From: Actinomycetota bacterium
Lineage (GTDB): Bacteria > Actinomycetota > Acidimicrobiia > IMCC26256
Length of the DNA: 6,675 nt
Assembly: GCA_009702955.1 (NCBI GenBank)
Contig: WLHA01000066.1
Span: 1-6,675 of the forward strand
Direction of reading: 5' to 3'
Shown here: positions 1 through 5,205 of the stretch, in pieces
Layout of the letters: every line of letters starts with the position of its first letter
How positions within the stretch are numbered: position 1 is the stretch's first letter
Notes under the pieces: model-generated
Database searches by the model: none
Seen by the model: only the letters and a program-made list of their open reading frames with translations
What the model was told of the DNA's origin: nothing
Program-made: the position numbers and the translations under genes

Positions 1-105
1 GAAGACATTGTTCTCGACGGGCCCGACGACGAAGCGATCAACCCGCACCAAGGTGTCCTCGTAGTGGGCAGGTCCGGTGGGTGTGTAGTCCTTAGGCTCT
101 GGCAT
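1..105 (-). CDS. Probable MBL-fold metallo-hydrolase, N-terminal 35 residues (cut by left edge)
   Basis: A leftward reading frame opens with ATG at 105 and stays open to the window edge, giving 35 residues that start MPEPKDYTP. A proline-rich start is followed by a beta-strand-like stretch ending VVGPVENNVF (residues 26-35). A short variable leader followed by 'vGP.enN.y' is how many actinobacterial glyoxalase-II-like MBL-fold hydrolases begin. The zinc-binding HxHxDH motif would lie beyond the edge, so the family call is inference. No Shine-Dalgarno sequence precedes the ATG, but a TACCCT hexamer lies 7 bases upstream, which supports this start and a leaderless message. The gene diverges from the acyl-CoA dehydrogenase operon. 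Members of this fold hydrolyse thioesters, lactones or similar bonds. The substrate here is unknown. Confidence 0.55.
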   Translation of the reverse strand, partial: MPEPKDYTPTGPAHYEDTLVRVDRFVVGPVENNVF

Positions 106-112
106 GCCGCAA

Positions 113-118
113 AGGGTA
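113..118 (-). promoter_or_regulatory. -10 hexamer TACCCT of a leaderless promoter for the MBL-like gene
   Basis: On the minus strand TACCCT is followed by 7 bases (ttgcggc) and then the ATG at 105. With initiation about 7 bases downstream of the -10 element, transcription would begin at the A of the start codon. TANNNT at this distance is the typical actinobacterial leaderless signal. The start has no Shine-Dalgarno sequence, which agrees. Confidence 0.55.
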
Positions 119-208
119 ATGGCGATCGGCGAACGGCGCCGGAAGCCGGAGTTTGGAGTCTCTAATTCGCTGCCCCCGCCGCGTTGGTATGGCAATGGCT
201 TAGTCCGG

Positions 209-214
209 TAGCGT
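209..214 (+). promoter_or_regulatory. -10 hexamer TAGCGT of a leaderless promoter for the dehydrogenase operon
   Basis: TAGCGT is followed by 7 bases (cgccccc) and then the GTG at 222, the same geometry as the divergent gene. TTGGTA at 184-189 could be a weak -35 box, although its 19-base spacer is long. The bases before the GTG contain no purine-rich Shine-Dalgarno sequence, so initiation on a leaderless message is the simplest reading. Confidence 0.55.
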
Positions 215-221
215 CGCCCCC

Positions 222-1409
222 GTGGACTTCCGTGACACCTCGGCTGAGGCAGCATTTCGTGATGAGGTTCGGACCTGGCTGTCCGAGAACCTTGTCGGCG
301 AGTTCGCAGCGCTCGGTGGGCGCGGAGGCCCGGCAGATGAGCGAGGCTGGGACACCCGCATTGAATGGGAGCGCACGTTGGGGCGCGACCGCTGGGTTGG
401 AATGTCGTGGCCAGAGGAGTACGGAGGGCGCAACCTCAACTTCTCGCAGCAGGTCATCTTCAACGAGGAGTACGCGAAGGCAAATGCGCCGGCGCGAATC
501 TCTTTCTTCGGAGAGGGATTATTTGCACCTACGTTGATTGCATACGGAACCCACGAGCAGAAGAGCCGCTTTCTCCCGAAGATTCAGAGCGTCGACGAAC
601 TCTGGTGCCAGGGCTACTCAGAGCCCGATGCTGGTTCGGATCTCTCAAACGTTGCAACACGCGCAGTTCGAGATGGTGATGAGTGGGTCATCAATGGGCA
701 GAAGGTCTGGACGACTCTTGCTCATCGCGCGCAGTGGTGCTTCGTAGTTGCACGTACTGAGGCTGGATCAACTGGCCACAAAGGACTCTCGTATCTACTC
801 GTGCCGATGGATCAGCCCGGCGTTGAGATTCGCCCCCTTCGCCAGATGACGGGTTCGGCTGAGTTCAACGAGGTTTACTTCAGCGATGCCCGAACCTCCG
901 CAGACCTTGTACTCGGTGAGGTTGGCGATGGCTGGGCTGTGGCAATGGCGACCCTCGGATTCGAGCGTGGTACTGCATTTATGAGCCAGCAGCTCGCCTT
1001 CCAGCGAGAGTTGCGTGAGATCATCGAGGTGGCTCAGGGCAACGGCCGCAGTAAAGAAGCGACTACTCGTCAGGATCTTGCAGACTCCTATATTGGGGTT
1101 CAGATCATGAAGTACAACGGAATGCGTATGCTTACTGATCTTGTGAGTCGGGGAGTTATAGGCCCCTCAAGCAGTATCGGCAAACTTTTCTGGAGCAACT
1201 GGCATCGCACACTTGGCGAGCGTGCAATGGATGTCTTAGGAACAGATGCACTACTCGTTGCCAGCGAGGGAAATGGCGAGTACGAACTAGAAGATTTCCA
1301 CCAAATTTTCATGTCGAGTCGCGCAGAGACAATCTACGCAGGCGCGAGTGAGATCCAAAGAAATATCATCGGCGAGCGGGTGCTTGGGCTCCCGCGCGAA
1401 CCCCGCTAA
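222..1409 (+). CDS. Acyl-CoA dehydrogenase, alpha-like (catalytic) chain of a probable heteromeric FadE pair
   Basis: This 395-residue protein has the full acyl-CoA dehydrogenase layout: an N-terminal helical domain (about 1-125), a beta domain with the flavin/substrate motif GYSEPDAGSDL (131-141) and WVINGQKVWTT (155-165), and a C-terminal helical domain ending TIYAGASEIQRN (370-381). The usual catalytic glutamate of the YEGT loop is alanine here (YAGA). A glutamate is present in LGFERG (E248), the helix-G position that serves as base in isovaleryl-CoA dehydrogenase and in the mycobacterial FadE26 (ChsE4) type. The enzyme should introduce a 2,3 double bond into an acyl-CoA using FAD, with electrons passed to electron-transfer flavoprotein. 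The acyl group is unknown; steroid side chains or branched acids are possible. It begins with GTG behind a TANNNT hexamer, and its partner gene follows after 15 bases. Confidence 0.93.
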   Translation: MDFRDTSAEAAFRDEVRTWLSENLVGEFAALGGRGGPADERGWDTRIEWERTLGRDRWVGMSWPEEYGGRNLNFSQQVIFNEEYAKANAPARISFFGEGLFAPTLIAYGTHEQKSRFLPKIQSVDELWCQGYSEPDAGSDLSNVATRAVRDGDEWVINGQKVWTTLAHRAQWCFVVARTEAGSTGHKGLSYLLVPMDQPGVEIRPLRQMTGSAEFNEVYFSDARTSADLVLGEVGDGWAVAMATLGFERGTAFMSQQLAFQRELREIIEVAQGNGRSKEATTRQDLADSYIGVQIMKYNGMRMLTDLVSRGVIGPSSSIGKLFWSNWHRTLGERAMDVLGTDALLVASEGNGEYELEDFHQIFMSSRAETIYAGASEIQRNIIGERVLGLPREPR

Positions 1410-1410
1410 G

Positions 1411-1415
1411 AGAGG
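1411..1415 (+). promoter_or_regulatory. Ribosome binding site AGAGG for the beta-like dehydrogenase chain
   Basis: AGAGG lies 9 bases before the ATG at 1425, inside the 15-base gap after the upstream stop codon. Unlike the first gene of the operon, this internal gene has a normal Shine-Dalgarno sequence, as expected for a downstream cistron on a shared message. Confidence 0.7.
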
Positions 1416-1424
1416 AAACACCAA

Positions 1425-2555
1425 ATGAACTTTGCATTCTCAGAGGAGCAAGACCAACTCCGCGACGTAGTACGTCGATTCATGGAGGAGAAGAGCTCAG
1501 AGGAAGAGGTACGTCGCCTCATGGACACTGAGGTCGGATACGACCCCAACGTCTGGGCGCAGATGGCCAATGAGCTTGGTCTGCAGAGTCTTCACATCCC
1601 TGAGGAGTTTGGTGGACAGGGCTTCTCTTTCGTGGAGCTAGCCATTGTCTTTGAGGAGCAAGGCCGACGCCTTCTCTGCTCTCCTTACTTTGCGACTGTT
1701 GCTCTCGCTACAAACGCGATCCTCAACGCCGGTACCTCGGATGAGAAGGCAGCACTTCTGCCTGGGATCGCTTCTGGTGAGACCATCGCCACGCTTGCAT
1801 TCACAGAGCCAAATGGTCGTTGGGACGCTGATGGCATCACGATGGTCGCACGCGAGGATGGCGGCTCTTGGGTCCTTGATGGCACGAAGATGTTCGTCAT
1901 CGACGGAAACAACGCAGACCTCATTGTCGTTGCCGCTCGTACCGCTGGTACCAGTGGTGAGGCCGGGATCTCGTTCTTCACGGTTGCAGGCGACGCTAAG
2001 GGCCTTACACGTACCGCACTCGCGACAATGGACCAAACCCGCAAGCAGTCCAAGCTCGAGTTTGCTGGCGTAAAGGCCACTCCGCTTGGTGCCGCCGGCC
2101 AGGGATGGTCTGCACTCTCCAAGACACTTGACCAGGCTGCGGTATGCCTTAGCAACGAGATGGCTGGTGGCGCTCAGTTCGTCCTCGACATGTCCGTTGA
2201 GTACGCGAAGGTACGAGTTCAGTTCGGACGCCCGATCGGGTCCTTCCAGGCCATCAAGCACAAATGTGCGGACATGCTCCTCGAGGTCGAGTCGGCCAAG
2301 AGCGCTGCGTATTACTCCGCATGGGCAGCCGGCGAGGACAACGAAGAGTTGCCAGTAGTCGCGAGCCTCTCGAAGGCGTACTGCTCAGACGCGTATTTCC
2401 ACGCAACCGCTGAGAACATCCAGATCCACGGTGGAATCGGATTCACATGGGAGCACCCTGCGCACCTTTACTTCAAGCGTGCGAAGAGCAGCGAGATTCT
2501 CCTTGGTGACGCTACTTACCACCGCGAGCTTCTAGCACAGCGAATCGGAATCTGA
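1425..2555 (+). CDS. Acyl-CoA dehydrogenase, beta-like (non-catalytic) partner chain
   Basis: This 376-residue acyl-CoA dehydrogenase homologue is co-transcribed with the alpha-like chain. The flavin-contact segment RVQFGRPIGSFQAIKH (264-279) and the QIHGGIGFTWEHPAH segment (333-347) are well kept, so it should still contribute to FAD binding. Both known positions for the catalytic base have been lost: helix G reads LDQAAVCL (235-242), and the YEGT loop reads ILLGD (358-362). The SEPxAGSD motif is degraded to TEPNGRWD (127-134). This pattern matches the partner chains of alpha2beta2 FadE enzymes such as FadE27 (ChsE5) with FadE26, where each chain supplies part of a shared FAD site. The heterotetramer is an inference from gene pairing and residue loss. 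The chain could also work as a separate enzyme, though no base is visible. Confidence 0.9.
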   Translation: MNFAFSEEQDQLRDVVRRFMEEKSSEEEVRRLMDTEVGYDPNVWAQMANELGLQSLHIPEEFGGQGFSFVELAIVFEEQGRRLLCSPYFATVALATNAILNAGTSDEKAALLPGIASGETIATLAFTEPNGRWDADGITMVAREDGGSWVLDGTKMFVIDGNNADLIVVAARTAGTSGEAGISFFTVAGDAKGLTRTALATMDQTRKQSKLEFAGVKATPLGAAGQGWSALSKTLDQAAVCLSNEMAGGAQFVLDMSVEYAKVRVQFGRPIGSFQAIKHKCADMLLEVESAKSAAYYSAWAAGEDNEELPVVASLSKAYCSDAYFHATAENIQIHGGIGFTWEHPAHLYFKRAKSSEILLGDATYHRELLAQRIGI

Positions 2556-2561
2556 GTCGGG

Positions 2562-2594
2562 GCGTCGAGGTCTGTACCTAGCGAACCTCGACGC
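2562..2594 (+). terminator. 10-bp perfect hairpin after the dehydrogenase operon
   Basis: The left arm gcgtcgaggt (2562-2571) and right arm acctcgacgc (2585-2594) are exact reverse complements with a 13-base loop. The stem begins 6 bases after the stop codon of the dehydrogenase operon. It has no following T-run, which is common in actinobacterial terminators. The right arm ends only 11 bases before the next ATG (2606), so it could instead be a 5' structure acting on that gene. Confidence 0.6.
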
Positions 2595-2605
2595 TCTCCG
2601 CCGAT

Positions 2606-3127
2606 ATGGCACTCCTCATAGCGGTTCTTGTACTCGCTGTAATTCTTGTAATCGCTGCGGTCTTAATTTTTCGTGAGGCCCAGCGAATGCAAGAGTTGCC
2701 TCCACTGGCAGTCATCGACCCTGATGATGCGTACGAGTATGTAGTTGCGAACCTCGACTCGATAGTTGCCGCGACGCTCACCTATGACGATGTGCGCGTC
2801 ATTCTCGATGCCGCGCTCGAGTACCTCGTCTCTGTAGGGGTAGCGCGTGGTACTGCGTCTGGGGATAGCGGAGAGCCGCTCGTGGTAGATGCTCTCGACT
2901 TCGTGCTCGCTAAGACGTCGATCCCTGCTCCTGGCTCAACTCGGAGTGAAGAGAGCGGCGACGAAGGGAGCGAGAGCGGAGAAGACGCTTTAGATGCTGG
3001 TGATTCAGTAGCGGTATTTCTCAGCGAGCAGGTTGAGGCTGTCCTCGATCTCTTAACCGCTTATCTGGGCAGGGTTGGTGCTCTCGGGCAACCCGCGGAC
3101 GATGGCGAAGCAGCAACCGGTGCCTAA
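2606..3127 (+). CDS. Conserved-looking single-pass membrane protein with acidic cytoplasmic region
   Basis: I cannot assign a function to this 173-residue protein. Residues 2-22 form one strongly hydrophobic helix (LLIAVLVLAVILVIAAVLIF) followed by FREAQRMQ, so the positive charges suggest an N-out anchor with the rest in the cytoplasm. A folded-looking helical segment spans about 36-80 (DPDDAYEYV... LTYDDVRVILDAALEYL). An acidic, serine/glycine-rich linker follows (about 113-133), then a second helical segment (135-160). The two helical segments resemble each other: VRVILDAALEYLVSVG (63-78) against VEAVLDLLTAYLGRVG (143-158). ATG 2606 is the only usable start, since an in-frame stop lies at 2579. 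No clear Shine-Dalgarno sequence is visible; only a weak TAGCGA at 2579 might act as a -10 box. Actinobacterial small membrane proteins of this layout exist, but I know no role for them. Confidence 0.75.
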   Translation: MALLIAVLVLAVILVIAAVLIFREAQRMQELPPLAVIDPDDAYEYVVANLDSIVAATLTYDDVRVILDAALEYLVSVGVARGTASGDSGEPLVVDALDFVLAKTSIPAPGSTRSEESGDEGSESGEDALDAGDSVAVFLSEQVEAVLDLLTAYLGRVGALGQPADDGEAATGA

Positions 3128-3148
3128 GGCCCGCGCGAGTCGCGCCTT
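3126..3148 (+). terminator. GC-rich hairpin overlapping the stop codon of the membrane protein gene
   Basis: GCGCG (3133-3137) pairs with CGCGC (3141-3145) across a 3-base AGT loop. Flanking aagg and cctt can extend the stem past a small bulge. It starts on the TAA of the upstream gene and ends 16 bases before the next -10 hexamer, so it probably separates two transcription units. There is no T-tract. Confidence 0.45.
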
Positions 3149-3164
3149 GCGCATCTCCTCTCGC

Positions 3165-3170
3165 TAGGGT
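3165..3170 (+). promoter_or_regulatory. -10 hexamer TAGGGT of a near-leaderless promoter for the 74-residue protein gene
   Basis: TAGGGT lies 8 bases before the ATG at 3179, so the message would start on the start codon or a base before it. There is no Shine-Dalgarno sequence in the 8 bases (tctatgcc). The earlier ATG at 3174 reaches TGA after two codons, which confirms 3179 as the start. Confidence 0.5.
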
Positions 3171-3178
3171 TCTATGCC

Positions 3179-3403
3179 ATGAGCCGACCAATACGTTTTG
3201 AAGAGTTTCAGTATGTCGGGGACAAGCGTTCCCAAATCGTTTACGACCTTGATCTCCCTGGCCTCGATAAGGCAATCATCGATGAGTTGATGGAGTCAGA
3301 GCGCTTTATTTGCTTTGGCCCGGATACCCTCAACGAAGCGCGCAACCGTGGGTACAAGCCGCATAGCAGCATCCGCGAAGCTCAAGATTCAGAGAGTCTC
3401 TAA
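3179..3403 (+). CDS. Small soluble protein of unknown function, 74 residues
   Basis: This short protein starts MSRPIRFEEFQYVGDKRSQ and has no signal peptide, membrane helix or cysteine cluster; the single cysteine is at 45. An N-terminal strand-rich part (5-25, ending IVYDLD) is followed by a helix (about 29-41, DKAIIDELMESER), then FICFGPDTLNEARNRGY (43-59) and a polar tail. The composition and balanced hydrophobic pattern look like a real folded protein. The start is fixed by a TAGGGT hexamer 8 bases upstream and by the absence of other good starts. It has its own promoter and lies between the membrane protein gene and the hydrolase-fold gene in the same direction. I recognise no family and propose no function. 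Confidence 0.72.
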   Translation: MSRPIRFEEFQYVGDKRSQIVYDLDLPGLDKAIIDELMESERFICFGPDTLNEARNRGYKPHSSIREAQDSESL

Positions 3404-3467
3404 CTTCTGATAGTCGCTACCAAGAGCGGCTGGTCGTGGTGCTTAGCGAGACCGAAGTAAGCGTGCC

Positions 3468-3474
3468 GAAGGGG
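3468..3474 (+). promoter_or_regulatory. Ribosome binding site GAAGGGG deciding the GTG start at 3483
   Basis: GAAGGGG ends 8 bases before GTG 3483. No ATG, GTG or TTG lies in frame between this GTG and the in-frame TAG at 3444, so the start is well determined. The 79-base gap before the gene (3404-3482) holds a weak TCGCTA/TAGCGA inverted repeat (3414-3419 and 3444-3449) and nothing else clear. Confidence 0.55.
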
Positions 3475-3482
3475 CCGGTTCA

Positions 3483-4310
3483 GTGGACGACCATATAGAG
3501 GTATCGAGTGGCGACAACGGTGAAGAGACAATTCGCCTTGCCGCGCATTGGGCTCTCCCGAGTGGAGTGCGACGGGTGCCAGGAATCGTTCTCTCGCACG
3601 GTTTCCCGCAGCCACCACGCGGGCGCATCGCGTCTGGATTGACCTTCCCAGGGTTGGCCGATCGTATTGCTAAGGAAGTTGGCTGGGAGGTGTTGACCTT
3701 CAATTTCCGCGGTACCGGAGGGTCTGACGGAGACTTCTCGATCTCTGGTTGGATGGATGACCTGCGCTGCGCGATAGATGAGGTCGCATCACGCCCCGAA
3801 GTTACCGAGGTGTGGTTGATCGGCGCTGGGCTCGGTGGATCGCTCTCGATCTGCTGCGCAGCAGAGGATTCGCGTGTGCGTGGAGTCGCGACTCTTGCGG
3901 CTCACTCGAACTTGAACGACTGGCTACGCGATCCAGCGCGCTTCCTTACTCATGCACGTCGTATGGGTGTTTTCCGCAAGCCCGATGCCCCTAGCGATAC
4001 AGCGAGTTGGACGAGAGAGATAAAAGAGTTCGCCCCGTTAGTTGCTGCCTCAAAACTTGGAGACCGACCGTTCTTGATTCTTCATGGATCTGATGACACC
4101 ATCGTGGCCCCCACCGATGCCATAGAACTCTCTGACGCGCATGGCTCTGCAGATATTCGGTTTGTCTACCATGCGGGTCACCGACTTCGCCACGACCCGA
4201 GAGCAGTAGCGACTCTGCTCGGTTGGCTTGATCGTCAAGGGGGGCCACTATTAGAGGCGGCTCCGATCGAACCCTCCGAACTAGTTACAGAGCAACAGAC
4301 CTTTTTGTAG
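3483..4310 (+). CDS. Alpha/beta-hydrolase-fold protein lacking the nucleophile serine
   Basis: This 275-residue protein has the alpha/beta-hydrolase order of elements. The oxyanion strand reads GIVLSHGFPQP (34-44). A strand and turn follow, FNFRGTGGSDG (73-83), then the nucleophile elbow region VWLIGAGLGGSLS (110-122), the acid strand ILHGSDDTIV (199-208) and the histidine segment HAGHRLRHDP (230-239). The acid (D204 or D205) and histidine (H233 or H237) are kept. The residue at the GxSxG serine position is G116 (GAGLGG), so normal serine-esterase chemistry looks impossible. It may be a pseudo-enzyme or binding protein, or use another chemistry. The 'fRGtG.S.G' segment is typical of short-chain dienelactone-hydrolase/peptidase-like relatives. 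No signal peptide is visible, so it should be cytoplasmic. Its 3' end overlaps the convergent rmd gene by 26 bases. Confidence 0.85.
   Translation: MDDHIEVSSGDNGEETIRLAAHWALPSGVRRVPGIVLSHGFPQPPRGRIASGLTFPGLADRIAKEVGWEVLTFNFRGTGGSDGDFSISGWMDDLRCAIDEVASRPEVTEVWLIGAGLGGSLSICCAAEDSRVRGVATLAAHSNLNDWLRDPARFLTHARRMGVFRKPDAPSDTASWTREIKEFAPLVAASKLGDRPFLILHGSDDTIVAPTDAIELSDAHGSADIRFVYHAGHRLRHDPRAVATLLGWLDRQGGPLLEAAPIEPSELVTEQQTFL
4285..4310. other. 26-base convergent overlap of two coding regions
   Basis: The TAG of the rightward hydrolase-fold gene (4308-4310) lies inside the coding end of the leftward reductase gene, whose TAA is at 4287-4285. The overlapping codons give the last 8 residues of each protein. 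No hairpin separates the two transcription units here, so their 3' ends must overlap as RNA. Confidence 0.85.
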
Positions 4311-5190
4311 CGAGAACATCGCGAAGAGTCTCTGAGAGCGTGAACTCTGGTTCCCATCCGGTGTGCTCTTTAAGTAGCTGAGCGTCTCCAATAAGTGGTG
4401 GAGGCTCGATCGCTCGCACAAGTGCAGGGTCGGTGACGAAAGTGATCTCGCTAGTCGACGCTGCGGCGAGCATGTCTGCAATAGAGCCCACTGAAGTGCT
4501 GATTCCTGAGCAGACGTTGTATGCGCGCCCACTCTCTCCGCTGAGCCCGAGCAGACGATAAGCGCGCACAACATCGCGCACGTCGGAGAGATCGCGCATG
4601 GGGTGTCGTGAGCCCATAACCACCTCGGCGCCTCCATCGCGTTCGGCCTGGGCGATGCGACCTGCGAGGGCCGGTACTAAGAATCGCTCGGTCTGGCCAG
4701 GCCCGGTATGGGGGAATGGACGCACGCAGACAACCTCTAGGTCAGTTGCCCGCTCCATCTGCAGCGCGAGTATCTCGGCAGCAGCCTTGGCTGCACCGTA
4801 AGGGGTGACAGGTTTAAGGGGTGTGGACTCATCTGCGAGTTGTGTCGATGCATCAACGGTGCCGTACTCCTCCGAGGAACCAATCACAACGACTCTGCGC
4901 ACCCCGAGAGATGCACATGCGGCGAGCACGTTGAGGGTGCCCTCAGCGTTAACACGGAACTGCACCTCTGGAGCGGACCAAGATTCCCCTACATGGCTTA
5001 GTGCCGCTAAGTGGTAGACGACTTCGGGAGAAGCACTCATAAAATGCTCGCGCACCATTGCAGCGTCTGTGATATCGAATGCCTCTGGGCCCGCTCGATC
5101 AAGGCCGGTTACTTCATCGCCTGATGACTCAAGGTGAGATGTCAGGTAAGGGCCCACAAAGCCGAGTGATCCAGTTACTAATACCTTCAT
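4285..5190 (-). CDS. rmd: GDP-6-deoxy-4-keto-D-mannose reductase (Rmd-type extended SDR)
   Basis: This is an NAD(P)-dependent epimerase/dehydratase-fold protein of about 301 residues. Counting from the upstream ATG at 5196, it has the Rossmann glycine motif TGSLGFVG (8-15), FDITD (40-44), HLAALSHVGESW (62-73), GSSEEYG (106-112) and the catalytic Y133-x3-K137 in TPYGAAKAAAE. The substrate-domain segment RPFPHTGPGQ (159-168), RFLVPALAGRIA (171-182), RDLSDVRDVVRAY (201-213) and YNVCSG (226-231) follow. The last four segments in this order are characteristic of Rmd, which reduces the 4-keto group of GDP-6-deoxy-D-lyxo-hexulose to GDP-D-rhamnose after GDP-mannose 4,6-dehydratase has acted. A 6-deoxy-talose synthase or Gmd-like activity is possible but less likely. 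I chose ATG 5190 (MKVLVTG) because AGGG lies 9 bases upstream of it, against 3 bases for ATG 5196. It follows a glycosyltransferase gene closely, as one operon. Confidence 0.85.
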   Translation of the reverse strand: MKVLVTGSLGFVGPYLTSHLESSGDEVTGLDRAGPEAFDITDAAMVREHFMSASPEVVYHLAALSHVGESWSAPEVQFRVNAEGTLNVLAACASLGVRRVVVIGSSEEYGTVDASTQLADESTPLKPVTPYGAAKAAAEILALQMERATDLEVVCVRPFPHTGPGQTERFLVPALAGRIAQAERDGGAEVVMGSRHPMRDLSDVRDVVRAYRLLGLSGESGRAYNVCSGISTSVGSIADMLAAASTSEITFVTDPALVRAIEPPPLIGDAQLLKEHTGWEPEFTLSETLRDVLATKRSVAL

Positions 5191-5199
5191 GGCCATTTT

Positions 5200-5203
5200 C
5201 CCT
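5200..5203 (-). promoter_or_regulatory. Ribosome binding site AGGG for rmd
   Basis: In the minus-strand sequence ggcagggaaaATGgccATG, AGGG is 3 bases from the first ATG (5196) and 9 bases from the second (5190). The second spacing is normal and the first is too short, so translation probably starts at 5190. The site sits in the short gap after the TAG (5208-5206) of the upstream transferase. Confidence 0.5.
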
Positions 5204-5205
5204 GC

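Larger units (their letters stand above)
106..221. promoter_or_regulatory. Divergent intergenic promoter region
   Basis: This 116-base gap separates the leftward MBL-like gene from the rightward dehydrogenase operon. It holds two opposed TANNNT hexamers (113-118 on the minus strand and 209-214 on the plus strand), each exactly 7 bases from its start codon. GC-rich short repeats (gccggaagccgg, 140-151) and a cggcgccg palindrome lie between them. I found no convincing -35 box. I also see no match to the KstR-type (TNNAACNNGTTNNA) operator that controls related mycobacterial genes. Confidence 0.6.

Noticed and set aside
106..221. Possible KstR-like or other TetR-family operator in the divergent promoter region
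   Set aside because: I found only short GC-rich repeats and no clear palindrome of operator length matching TNNAACNNGTTNNA.
1638..2261. Long open frame of 207 residues on the minus strand inside the beta-like dehydrogenase gene
   Set aside because: It is antisense to a strongly conserved coding frame, has a low-complexity mixed composition with no recognisable motif, and has no promoter or ribosome site. It is a shadow frame.
2581..2758. Exact 12-base direct repeat gcgaacctcgac at 2581-2592 and 2747-2758
   Set aside because: About one exact 12-base match is expected by chance in a window of this size. One copy is part of the hairpin and the other is ordinary coding sequence.
3414..3449. Inverted repeat TCGCTA / TAGCGA before the hydrolase-fold gene as a terminator or operator
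   Set aside because: The 6-bp arms are 24 bases apart and do not extend cleanly, so the signal is too weak to annotate as a feature.
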